From: an uncultured Oscillospiraceae bacterium
GTDB taxonomy: Bacteria > Bacillota > Clostridia > Oscillospirales > Ruminococcaceae
Direction: 5' to 3'
Length of the DNA: 23,829 nt
Assembly (NCBI GenBank): GCA_934454435.1
Contig: CAKSGA010000023.1
Location: 1-23,829 of the forward strand
Position numbers and translations under genes: made by a program. How positions within the stretch are numbered: the stretch's first letter is position 1; each line of letters starts with the position of its first letter. The notes under the pieces are model-generated. The model was not told the origin of the DNA. It did no database searches and worked only from the letters and a program-made list of their open reading frames with translations. Of this stretch, positions 6,451-13,486 are shown piece after piece.

Positions 6451-9400
6451 TGACATCTACCAACATTCTTTTCAACAACGGCTGGCAGTTCAGCCTGAAC
6501 GACATCGGAACTGAGCTCTCGGCTCTTGCGGGAATGCGCTGGTACGATGTGGAGCTTCCGCACGACTGGCTCATAAATGACACATCAAAGCTGTATCAGA
6601 CCGGCGAGGGCTGGTACCGCCGCAGGCTGAAATGCACCTCCGAAATGCTTTCCGGGCGCATTCTGCTGAACTTCGACGGCGTGTACTTCAACTCCACCGT
6701 GTTTGTGAACGGGAAGGAAGCCGGCAGCTGGACCTACGGCTATTCCGCCTTTGAATTTGACATTACCGGGCTTCTGCTGGAGGGCGAGAACGAGATACTT
6801 GTCAGAGTTCAGCATGAGGCTCCAAACACCCGCTGGTACTCCGGCGCCGGAATTTTCAGGGACGTAACGCTGAAGCTCCGCCCGCAGACATATATCCGCA
6901 CCAACGGCGTGTATATCCACTCGGAACAGAAGCCGGACGGCTCCTGGAACACGGAGGTCGAAGCTGATGTCACCGGAGCTCCTGCTGACATCAGAATGAT
7001 GCTGGAAGTGGTGGACCCCTGTGGGAATTCCGCCGGAGGGTACAGTCTTGAAGCGCACTTTGACGGCGGCGAGGAGAAATTCACCACCAGCTTTACCAAC
7101 AGCGAACCTGAGCTCTGGGACATTGATGACCCGGTGCTGTATACCCTGAAAATCAGCCTGTTCAGCGGAGAGAGCCTGCTTGACTGCGTCAGCGAGAGCT
7201 TCGGCTACCGCACGGCGGAGTTCAGTCCGGAACGTGGTTTTATCCTCAACGGCAGGGAAGTGAAGCTCCACGGCGTGTGCATGCATCACGATCTCGGCGC
7301 CCTGGGTTCTGCGATGAACACTTCGGCACTGGCACGTCAGCTTCGTATCATGAAGGAGATGGGCGCAAACGCTGTACGCACCTCCCACAATATGCCCGCA
7401 AGACAGCTTGTGCAGCTTTGCGACGAGATGGGTCTGCTGATAGACAGCGAAGCGTTTGACATGTGGGAGAAGCCAAAGACTGAAAAGGACAACCACCGTT
7501 TCTTTGTCGAGCACGCCGAGCGTGACGTCAGAAGCTGGATAGAGCGTGACCGCAATCACCCCTGCGTGATAATGTGGAGCATAGGTAACGAGATAAACGA
7601 CACCATCGACCCCCACGGTCTGGACATAACAAAGCGCCTGTACGATTACGTCCTGAAATACGACCCCAAGGGCAATGCAAGGGCTACGATAGGCTCCAAC
7701 TACATGGGCGACCAGAATGCGCAGAAGTGTTCTGACGTGGTAAAGCTTGCTGGCTACAACTATTCAGAGTACCTTTATGACGAGCACCACGGGAAATACC
7801 CGGACTGGTTTATCTATGGCAGCGAAACGGCTTCGGCAGTGCGCTCCAGGGGTATTTACCGCTTCCCGGCGGACACCCCGTCACTCACGGGACCGGACTA
7901 TCAGTGCTCCTCACTGGATAACAGCGTGGTGGGCTGGGGCTCCTCTGCGATGAAGTCCTGGCGGCTGGACCGTGACTGCGGCTTCTGCGGCGGTCAGTTC
8001 ATCTGGACAGGCTTCGACTATATCGGCGAACCCACTCCGTACAACACAAAGAACAGCTATTTCGGCATAGTGGACACCGCCGGCTTCCCCAAGGACATTT
8101 ACTATTTCTACCAGAGCGTCTGGCTCACACCGGAACAGAAGAATGTCCTGCATATAGTGCCGTCTTACTGGGATTTCACCCCCGGGGAGATGACAGACGT
8201 GCTCATATACAGCAATGCGGAGCGTGTGGAGCTTTTCCTCAACGGCAGGTCGCTCGGAAGCCACGAAATGAAGCTCAGCACCGACGAAGAAATGCGGGCA
8301 CACTTTGCGGTCCCGTTTGAGCCAGGCGTGCTCAGCGCCAGAGGCTACGGGGCTGATGGCAGCGTGGTTTCAGAGCAGGCGCTGACTACTCCCGGCGATC
8401 CTGCGGCTGTGAAGCTCTGCGCTGACCGTGTGAACATCATGGCGGACGGCAGGGACATAGCATTCGTGGAGATCTCCGTTGCTGACGCCAGCGGCGTTGA
8501 GGTCGGCAATGCAAGGAACCGTATAAAGGTCGAGGTTTCCGGCGCAGGCAGGCTGGTGGGACTTGACAACGGCGACTCCACTGATTACGACAGCTACAAG
8601 GGCGACCACCGCAGGTTGTTTTCCGGCAAGCTGCTGGCAATGGTCGAGAGCACGCTGGAGCCGGGTGAAATAACTGTCAGGGCGTATTCCGAGGGTCTTG
8701 AGCCCTGTGAGCTGACCCTTACCTCCGAGGACTGCGGCAGACCCGCCGGGGTGAGCGTTGTTGGCGCAAACATGTTCCCCGCAGCGGTCACAGAATACAC
8801 GGGCGAGGTCCCTGCACGAAAGCTCATACCGCTCACCGACCGCACGGAGCTCACCCCGGAGCACCCGACAGGGGAGCTTCGTGTGAAGCTACTGCCGGAA
8901 AACTGCACATACAGTGACATCGAGTGGAGCGTAGTCCGCAGGAACGGCGTGGAGAGCAGCCTTGCAGCCGTCGAGTGGGACGGTGAAAAGGCGGTCATTA
9001 TGGCAAAGGGCGACGGCGAATTCTGTGTGCGTGCCATGGTCTATAACGGCGCAGAGCACCCGCAGGTGATAACGGATGTTCCGTTCACCGCCGTTGGACT
9101 TGGCGCAGCGGTCAGGGACGCATTCGGCTTCATAAGTGCGAACACGCTTGACAGCTCCAATGTGCCGACCAACATGATAGAGGACGGTGCGATATCCAAC
9201 TTTGAGGGCCGCACGGTCATGACCTACAAGGACGTTGACTTTGGAAAGACCGGCTCGGAGATAGTTTCGCTGAGCCTTGGCGCATGCTTTGATGTTCCTG
9301 TCGAGGTCTGGGACGGCGTACCCGGCGAGGGCAGCCTGCTTTGCAGCGTGAAGTTCGACAATAACGGGCACTGGTGCGGTTTTGCGGGTCAGGATTTCCC

Positions 9401-9854
9401 GATGGCTCAGCGGCTCACCGGGGTTCACGACATAAGCGTTGTCATCAGCGACAGGATAATTTTCGGCGGTATCGGATTTGTTCAGGTCCAGCGTGCCTTT
9501 GACACCAACTGGGTCGGAGAAGCGGACAGCGTATATGGCGATGATTATAAGATCACCGGCAGGACCGTCACGGACATCGGCAACAACGTTATAATCAATT
9601 ATGAGGACCTTGACTTCGGTGAGGCAGGCTCCGATGAGCTCGTTATCAGCGGAACCACCGGCAACCCGATGAACCAGATACAGCTCCGCTATACCCCCGA
9701 GGGCGGTTCGCAGAGGACCGTTCTCCTGGAGTTCCAGCAGGACGGTGGCAGGGAGCAGAGGTTCGTTATCCCGAGAATAACCGGGGTTAATGATGTTAGC
9801 TTTGTATTTATGCCTGGCTCGAACTTCAATTATGACTGGTTCAGGTTCGAGTGA
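6450..9854 (+). CDS. GH2 beta-galactosidase-type glycosidase with tandem C-terminal beta modules
   Basis: This is a 1134-residue retaining glycoside hydrolase of family 2, most like beta-galactosidases. In order: a sugar-binding jelly-roll (about 1-165), an Ig-like domain (about 170-265), a TIM barrel (about 268-565), a DUF4982-like domain (about 580-650), an Ig-like GH2 C-terminal domain (about 655-760), a linker domain, and two CBM6/35-like beta modules (about 905-1010 and 1025-1134; compare YKDVDFGKTGSE with YEDLDFGEAGSDE). The acid/base is Glu381 in WSIGNEI; the nucleophile is probably Glu459 in YGSETASA. The GGAGG seven bases upstream and the one-base overlap with the HD gene fix the ATG. 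No signal peptide exists, so it is cytoplasmic and the carbohydrate-binding modules are unexpected. GH2 also covers beta-mannosidases and glucuronidases, so the sugar is inferred. Confidence 0.92.
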   Translation: MTSTNILFNNGWQFSLNDIGTELSALAGMRWYDVELPHDWLINDTSKLYQTGEGWYRRRLKCTSEMLSGRILLNFDGVYFNSTVFVNGKEAGSWTYGYSAFEFDITGLLLEGENEILVRVQHEAPNTRWYSGAGIFRDVTLKLRPQTYIRTNGVYIHSEQKPDGSWNTEVEADVTGAPADIRMMLEVVDPCGNSAGGYSLEAHFDGGEEKFTTSFTNSEPELWDIDDPVLYTLKISLFSGESLLDCVSESFGYRTAEFSPERGFILNGREVKLHGVCMHHDLGALGSAMNTSALARQLRIMKEMGANAVRTSHNMPARQLVQLCDEMGLLIDSEAFDMWEKPKTEKDNHRFFVEHAERDVRSWIERDRNHPCVIMWSIGNEINDTIDPHGLDITKRLYDYVLKYDPKGNARATIGSNYMGDQNAQKCSDVVKLAGYNYSEYLYDEHHGKYPDWFIYGSETASAVRSRGIYRFPADTPSLTGPDYQCSSLDNSVVGWGSSAMKSWRLDRDCGFCGGQFIWTGFDYIGEPTPYNTKNSYFGIVDTAGFPKDIYYFYQSVWLTPEQKNVLHIVPSYWDFTPGEMTDVLIYSNAERVELFLNGRSLGSHEMKLSTDEEMRAHFAVPFEPGVLSARGYGADGSVVSEQALTTPGDPAAVKLCADRVNIMADGRDIAFVEISVADASGVEVGNARNRIKVEVSGAGRLVGLDNGDSTDYDSYKGDHRRLFSGKLLAMVESTLEPGEITVRAYSEGLEPCELTLTSEDCGRPAGVSVVGANMFPAAVTEYTGEVPARKLIPLTDRTELTPEHPTGELRVKLLPENCTYSDIEWSVVRRNGVESSLAAVEWDGEKAVIMAKGDGEFCVRAMVYNGAEHPQVITDVPFTAVGLGAAVRDAFGFISANTLDSSNVPTNMIEDGAISNFEGRTVMTYKDVDFGKTGSEIVSLSLGACFDVPVEVWDGVPGEGSLLCSVKFDNNGHWCGFAGQDFPMAQRLTGVHDISVVISDRIIFGGIGFVQVQRAFDTNWVGEADSVYGDDYKITGRTVTDIGNNVIINYEDLDFGEAGSDELVISGTTGNPMNQIQLRYTPEGGSQRTVLLEFQQDGGREQRFVIPRITGVNDVSFVFMPGSNFNYDWFRFE

Positions 9855-9871
9855 TCGCTCGCCAGCCATCG

Positions 9872-9913
9872 CCTGGCTCGAAATACAACTTCGATTTGTT
9901 CAGGTTAGAATGA
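9872..9913 (+). repeat. Echo of the GH2 C-terminal coding tail
   Basis: Bases 9872-9913 translate as PGSKYNFDLFRLE plus TGA. This parallels the true end of the GH2 gene (PGSNFNYDWFRFE plus TGA, 9813-9854), offset by 59 bases. DNA similarity (roughly three quarters or better over about 50 bases) continues a few bases past the stop codons (TGATCGCTCGC / TGATCGCCCGC). The differences are mostly conservative at protein level, suggesting that it once encoded the end of a related beta module. Confidence 0.75.
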
Positions 9914-9952
9914 TCGCCCGCATTACAGCAAGATATAATTGAACCGTACTAA

Positions 9953-9985
9953 CTGTAACCGAATTGTAAGAATATTGTAACCGAA
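9953..9985 (+). promoter_or_regulatory. Three tandem 11-base direct repeats (Pho-box-like operator)
   Basis: CTGTAACCGAA (9953-9963), TTGTAAGAATA (9964-9974) and TTGTAACCGAA (9975-9985) repeat with exact 11-base period and end just upstream of the -35 element. This phasing is the classic arrangement for OmpR/PhoB-family response regulators binding head to tail on one face of the helix. The binder is not identified in this window. Confidence 0.6.
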
Positions 9986-9991
9986 ATGCTA

Positions 9992-10026
9992 TTGAATTCT
10001 TCGCACATTCTGTTGTATAATATAAT
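9992..10026 (+). promoter_or_regulatory. Promoter of the NlpC/P60-like gene
   Basis: TTGAAT (9992-9997), an 18-base spacer and TATAAT (10016-10021), with a second overlapping TATAAT at 10021-10026. It lies directly downstream of the 11-base repeats. Confidence 0.7.
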
Positions 10027-10059
10027 CGGACAACATATGACAGAAAGGTTGGTGTCTGA

Positions 10060-10680
10060 ATGAAGAACAACATAATCCTCATACTTGTAGTCACGGTTAT
10101 CAGCATTGCTGTTATTATAATAAGTATCACGGTGAGTCTTGGCGGACATGCCGATGAGGAAAGCTCCTCCGGCACATCTTCGCAGACATCACGAACCACG
10201 GCTTCACAGCAGGTGACGGAGTCCACGACTGTTACCGCAGAGCCCACGCCGCAGACCGAACAGCCTGAACCCACCACTGAAAGCGTTGATAACTCAGAGG
10301 TCACCGTAAAGGCTGCGGAGGATATCATCGCCCTTGCACGCTCCCTTACCGGCACTGATTTCGCAGACGGAGGTGAAACGCCCGCAGGGTTCGACAACAG
10401 CGGCTTCATCTACTACGTCCTGAGGGAGAACGGCTATATCACCTGCCCGAGAGGAGTTTCGGCGCAGTCGCAGATGGGAACTTCCGTTGGGTATGATGAA
10501 CTGAACCCAGGCGACCTGGTGTTCTTTTCCGAGGGCGGTTCCGTTGCGGAGTTCGGCGGGATATATGCCGGCAGTGGCACTATGATTGCCTGCCTCATGC
10601 CCGGCACACAGGTCAGGGAAGTGGATATCACCTCCAGCTATTACACAGGTCATTTCTTCTGCGGCGTCAGAATTATATGA
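10060..10680 (+). CDS. Membrane-anchored NlpC/P60-fold protein lacking catalytic residues
   Basis: This 206-residue protein has an N-terminal membrane segment (about residues 4-27), a Ser/Thr/Glu/Pro-rich stalk (about 30-80), and an NlpC/P60 domain (about 83-206) outside the cell. The fold is recognised from FDNSGFIYYVLRENGY (family FDCSGF), LNPGDLVFF and GGIYAGSGTMIA (family HVGIYIGNG..IHA). All three catalytic positions are changed: the Cys is Asn113, the His before GIY aligns with Phe165, and the second His, 12 residues later as in E. coli Spr, is Ala177. It therefore should not cleave peptidoglycan, but may bind it or act as a regulator or scaffold. The frame is intact with a good promoter, ribosome site (AAAGG) and terminator, so it is not a decayed gene. 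It is monocistronic. Confidence 0.8.
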   Translation: MKNNIILILVVTVISIAVIIISITVSLGGHADEESSSGTSSQTSRTTASQQVTESTTVTAEPTPQTEQPEPTTESVDNSEVTVKAAEDIIALARSLTGTDFADGGETPAGFDNSGFIYYVLRENGYITCPRGVSAQSQMGTSVGYDELNPGDLVFFSEGGSVAEFGGIYAGSGTMIACLMPGTQVREVDITSSYYTGHFFCGVRII

Positions 10681-10685
10681 GCCTG

Positions 10686-10720
10686 ACCCCCTGATGAACC
10701 AGGGGGTTATTTCTTTGGAA
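10686..10720 (+). terminator. Intrinsic terminator after the NlpC/P60-like gene
   Basis: ACCCCCTG (10686-10693), a 6-base loop and CAGGGGGT (10700-10707), followed by TATTTCTTT. Confidence 0.85.
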
Positions 10721-10771
10721 ATATCACGCAATTTTCCGCAAATAAAATATAATGAAATTTGCAATATCCAC

Positions 10772-10800
10772 TTGAAAACGTTTACAAAGTATGATATAAT
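10772..10800 (+). promoter_or_regulatory. Promoter with an overlapping cre-like operator, clan GH-A gene
   Basis: TTGAAA (10772-10777), a 17-base spacer and TATAAT (10795-10800), with an extended -10 TG. The -35 element lies within TGAAAACGTTTACA (10773-10786), which matches the cre consensus TGWAARCGYTWNCW at all 14 positions in both orientations. A bound LacI/CcpA-family protein would cover the -35 element and repress. Confidence 0.75.
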
Positions 10801-10877
10801 AGTACCATGAATTTGGAATGCTGCGCTGATGGTGTATGCATGCACAGGCGCTGAATAACCGAAAGGAAAGTAAACCA

Positions 10878-12323
10878 ATGGAACAGAAGATCTATTCAAT
10901 TGAAATGGGACCCGCAAAGTGCGCCGTTGATCTCGGCGACGGAAGCGAGCGTGGCGAGTACGTAAACCAGGACTATATCCTGCACAAGATGGGCAGACCC
11001 CACCGTGCAGTCAGCCTGATGTACTGTTACTATCCTCTGGATAAGACCTGGCCCGCACGTGCAAGGGACGCTTTTGCTGATCAGGAGGTCAGCTTTCAGT
11101 GGGATTACCCCTATGACGATTATTTCACCTACAAGGGCGGTATCGGCGGAACCACCGATGGCGAGCCTTTTACCTGCATGAAGGACGTTCGCCGTCACGG
11201 TCAGGACGTTATCCTCACCCTCACCGTTGACCCGAACCTTACTGACGACTATCTCATCAAGGTCGCCCAGGAGCTTCGCACCTATGGCAGAATGCAGCTC
11301 CGTATCAACCATGAGGCTACAGGTAACTGGTTCAGCTTCACAAAGCGTGCTACATATCAGCAGATCGCTGATTTCTATGTTCGCTTCCACAACATCATCA
11401 AGAAGGAAGCTCCGAATGTATCCACAATACTCTGCATCGGCGGCGTAGAGCACCCTGAAAAGGGCGGCGAGATCGAGATGGAAAAGGAATTCGCTGACGC
11501 AGTGCGTGCAACCGACATCTGGTCTGTCGATAAGTACATGAGCCTGCACTGGGGCTGGCCCTATGATGTTGCAGATGTTGGCGGGACCAGTTTCAGCAGA
11601 AGCAAGGTCGCTGACACCTACAACCTGACCAAGCTCTCCCAGAAGCGCTATAAGGAGCTCTGCGGCGGTGTACAGAAGCCCATGGTAATGAGCGAGTTCA
11701 ATGCTGACGGCGACGTTACAGGTCCGTATGACCAGGCTGCGATGATAAAGGAGTTCTGCGACATGCTGAAGAACGACCCTGAGCAGGGCTGGTTCAGCGG
11801 CTTCACATTCTACCAGTTCCGTGACCGTGGCAGACTAGGCCTTGAGATCGAGGATCCGAACAATCCCGATGTAGGAATCGAGCAGCCTGCTCTCCAGACA
11901 TACAAGGAGATCATTCACGACGAGTATTTCTATCCGTCCGTAAAGCAGGGCGCTGAAGTTGCCCTCCCTGCAAAGCTCCGCTGGGGCGGAAGCGAGGACA
12001 GCACAGGTATTGCTATCCCGCTCCACTTCGACAAGAGCCCGGTATTCTGCGAGGCTACATTTGACGAGCCGCTGAACCTCATGATGGAGCTCAATGGCAA
12101 GTGGTTCTACAAGAGTCCCGAGGCAAAGACCATCGACTTCATGCCGGCGTTCTTTGAGAAGCCGCTGGACGGCGCCGCTGATCTTACCCTGAAGATATTC
12201 GCACCTCCCGCCACCGGCGAGAACGACCCCTCTCAGGGCGATGACTGGCAGACCAACTACTATACAACCATCAACAAGCTTCCGAACATCAGAATACGAT
12301 TTGCTCCCATCATCGAGGGCTAA
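10878..12323 (+). CDS. Putative intracellular clan GH-A glycoside hydrolase (GH26-like)
   Basis: This 481-residue protein looks like a clan GH-A TIM-barrel glycosidase. The motif RINHEATGNWFSF (Glu146) parallels RPLHEAAGNWFWW of the GH26 enzyme at 13487, and VMSEFNADG (Glu273) fits the nucleophile strand; these would be the acid/base and nucleophile of a retaining enzyme. A beta-rich C-terminal extension of about 110 residues follows the barrel (from about 370). It has no signal peptide, so it is cytoplasmic. The ATG at 10878, with AAAGGAAAG upstream, is preferred; an in-frame ATG at 10836 would add 14 residues without a ribosome site. It is a single-gene unit under a cre-like operator. The substrate is unknown; mannan or another beta-glycan oligosaccharide is an inference from the neighbouring GH26. 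It could belong to an undefined family. Confidence 0.75.
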   Translation: MEQKIYSIEMGPAKCAVDLGDGSERGEYVNQDYILHKMGRPHRAVSLMYCYYPLDKTWPARARDAFADQEVSFQWDYPYDDYFTYKGGIGGTTDGEPFTCMKDVRRHGQDVILTLTVDPNLTDDYLIKVAQELRTYGRMQLRINHEATGNWFSFTKRATYQQIADFYVRFHNIIKKEAPNVSTILCIGGVEHPEKGGEIEMEKEFADAVRATDIWSVDKYMSLHWGWPYDVADVGGTSFSRSKVADTYNLTKLSQKRYKELCGGVQKPMVMSEFNADGDVTGPYDQAAMIKEFCDMLKNDPEQGWFSGFTFYQFRDRGRLGLEIEDPNNPDVGIEQPALQTYKEIIHDEYFYPSVKQGAEVALPAKLRWGGSEDSTGIAIPLHFDKSPVFCEATFDEPLNLMMELNGKWFYKSPEAKTIDFMPAFFEKPLDGAADLTLKIFAPPATGENDPSQGDDWQTNYYTTINKLPNIRIRFAPIIEG

Positions 12324-12330
12324 AATTAAT

Positions 12331-12360
12331 TACAGGGACGGTACTCCGCCCCTGTATTGT
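12331..12360. terminator. Bidirectional terminator between convergent genes
   Basis: TACAGGG-A-CGG (12331-12341), loop TACT, and CCG-C-CCCTGTA (12346-12356), followed on the plus strand by TTGTTTGCT. It lies between the clan GH-A gene and the DUF11 gene, both of which end here. Confidence 0.75.
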
Positions 12361-12383
12361 TTGCTGTGTTGTTTGAAAGATGC

Positions 12384-13238
12384 TCAGATAGTGCCGGTCA
12401 CTGTCAGTACGCTGACGGAGGGTGTTATCTCAACGGCTCCGGTGCGCTCGTTCCGGGAGAACTGCGCAGCGGGTACGGTGACTGTTCCGGGAGTGGTCGC
12501 AAATACGCCTGTCGCCTGATCGTAGGTGTAATCCGTGTTGAGCGTCAGGGGTCCGCCGTTGAACGCTGCACGGAGGTCAGTGAGCCTTGGCTCGAAGGTG
12601 TCCTCAACGACTGCGCCAAGGTCCTCGTCTGCCGCCTTGTTGCCGATGTTCTGGATAACGAAGGTGTAGGTCACCTGACCATTTGCGGTTATTGTCGAGG
12701 GATTGATAGCCTTGCTGATGGTAAGCTGTGCGCCGATGGCTGCGGAGATGGTCTCCTTGTCAGTGAGCGCTTCACCGATACCTGTGCCGGTGACTGTGAC
12801 CGTGTTCGTGATCTCGCCCTCGGCGTCAAGGGGTGCGTAGATGTTCGGGTGGGTCTCGTAAACCAGTATAGTGCTGCCGCCGGCAGGGACGCTTATCCCG
12901 GTCACTGTGAGTGAACTTCCGGCTGTGGGAGTTACCTCCGGCTGGAGCTCGCCGTTGATAAAGTAGCGGAGCGAGCCGTCAGCATAGTCCAGCGGAACCA
13001 GCGTTGTTGTGTTGTACTGGTATGCTCCGAGGTCGTCTGTTACGGTAAGACCGTTGTAGGGCGTCGTGCCGGAGTTTCTTATGCTGATGACATATATCGT
13101 GTCATCGTCGGAGGAGTATTCCGTGCGGACTGCGGTCTTCGTGACCTCAAGTGCCTGCACGAGATTTCCCACTACTATATTTGAATTTGTGACTGTGTTG
13201 TTGTATCTCAGACTTGCCTGATTGGTGAATTCTGCCAT
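12384..13238 (-). CDS. DUF11-repeat protein
   Basis: This 284-residue beta-sandwich protein has two DUF11/conserved-repeat-like domains (about 28-150 and 155-284). Each has the typical grammar of conflict-free repeats: ISIRNSGTTPYNGLTVTDDLG in the first and TYTFVIQNIGNKAADEDLG in the second, with ITNTVTVTGTG between. The N-terminus MAEFTNQASLRYNN is familiar from hypothetical proteins across Clostridia. No signal peptide, membrane segment or LPXTG sorting signal is visible, which is odd for a fold usually found on cell surfaces. The ATG at 13238 has GGAGG five bases upstream; an outer TTG at 13250 overlaps that site and is rejected. The function is unknown. Confidence 0.8.
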   Translation of the reverse strand: MAEFTNQASLRYNNTVTNSNIVVGNLVQALEVTKTAVRTEYSSDDDTIYVISIRNSGTTPYNGLTVTDDLGAYQYNTTTLVPLDYADGSLRYFINGELQPEVTPTAGSSLTVTGISVPAGGSTILVYETHPNIYAPLDAEGEITNTVTVTGTGIGEALTDKETISAAIGAQLTISKAINPSTITANGQVTYTFVIQNIGNKAADEDLGAVVEDTFEPRLTDLRAAFNGGPLTLNTDYTYDQATGVFATTPGTVTVPAAQFSRNERTGAVEITPSVSVLTVTGTI

Positions 13239-13263
13239 AAATACCTCCAAGGTTCTGGATTTA

Positions 13264-13283
13264 GGGGGGAATATCCCCTTTTT
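13264..13283. promoter_or_regulatory. Small GC-rich hairpin in the DUF11 leader
   Basis: GGGGA-ATA-TCCCC (13266-13278) is followed on the plus strand by TTTTT. It lies about 25 bases upstream of the DUF11 ATG, so it may form in that mRNA's leader, or may stop plus-strand read-through towards the GH26 gene. Confidence 0.35.
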
Positions 13284-13337
13284 ATAATATGAACTCAGGC
13301 AGGTTATGGTGCCTTAAATTACCGCTTCTTTTTTTTG

Positions 13338-13368
13338 ACGCAGGTGCACAGAATAATAAAGCCTGCGT
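13338..13368. repeat. Inverted repeat between the DUF11 and GH26 genes
   Basis: ACGCAGG (13338-13344) and CCTGCGT (13362-13368) are separated by 17 bases. Neither strand has a proper T-run after it, so it is more likely a protein-binding site or a loose hairpin than a terminator. TTGACA lies just downstream (13374-13379), but without a convincing -10. Confidence 0.4.
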
Positions 13369-13429
13369 TTCTGTTGACAGACATATAAAAAAAGCATATC
13401 TCATCCACGTGGCTTTCACGGGGATTTCA

Positions 13430-13454
13430 CAATAGTATTGTATACTTACTATTG
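13430..13454 (+). promoter_or_regulatory. Palindromic operator-like site before the GH26 gene
   Basis: CAATAGTA (13430-13437) and TACTATTG (13447-13454) form a perfect 8-base inverted repeat around TTGTATACT, whose TATACT (13441-13446) could serve as the -10 element. The site ends 33 bases before the ATG, a typical repressor position. It is unrelated to the AAACGTTT sites upstream of the other two glycosidase units. Confidence 0.5.
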
Positions 13455-13486
13455 TTATGCTGAAAACATGCTTTTGGAGGAAAACT

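Noticed and set aside
8889..9869. 326-residue open frame on the minus strand, and the similar frame 6585-7616
   Set aside because: Both are antisense to the well-supported GH2 gene and show no family motif.
10836..10877. Upstream ATG of the clan GH-A gene
   Set aside because: No ribosome site, whereas AAAGGAAAG precedes ATG 10878.
12357..12914. Plus-strand open frame opposite the DUF11 gene
   Set aside because: Starts inside the terminator region and is antisense to a gene with clear domains and ribosome site.
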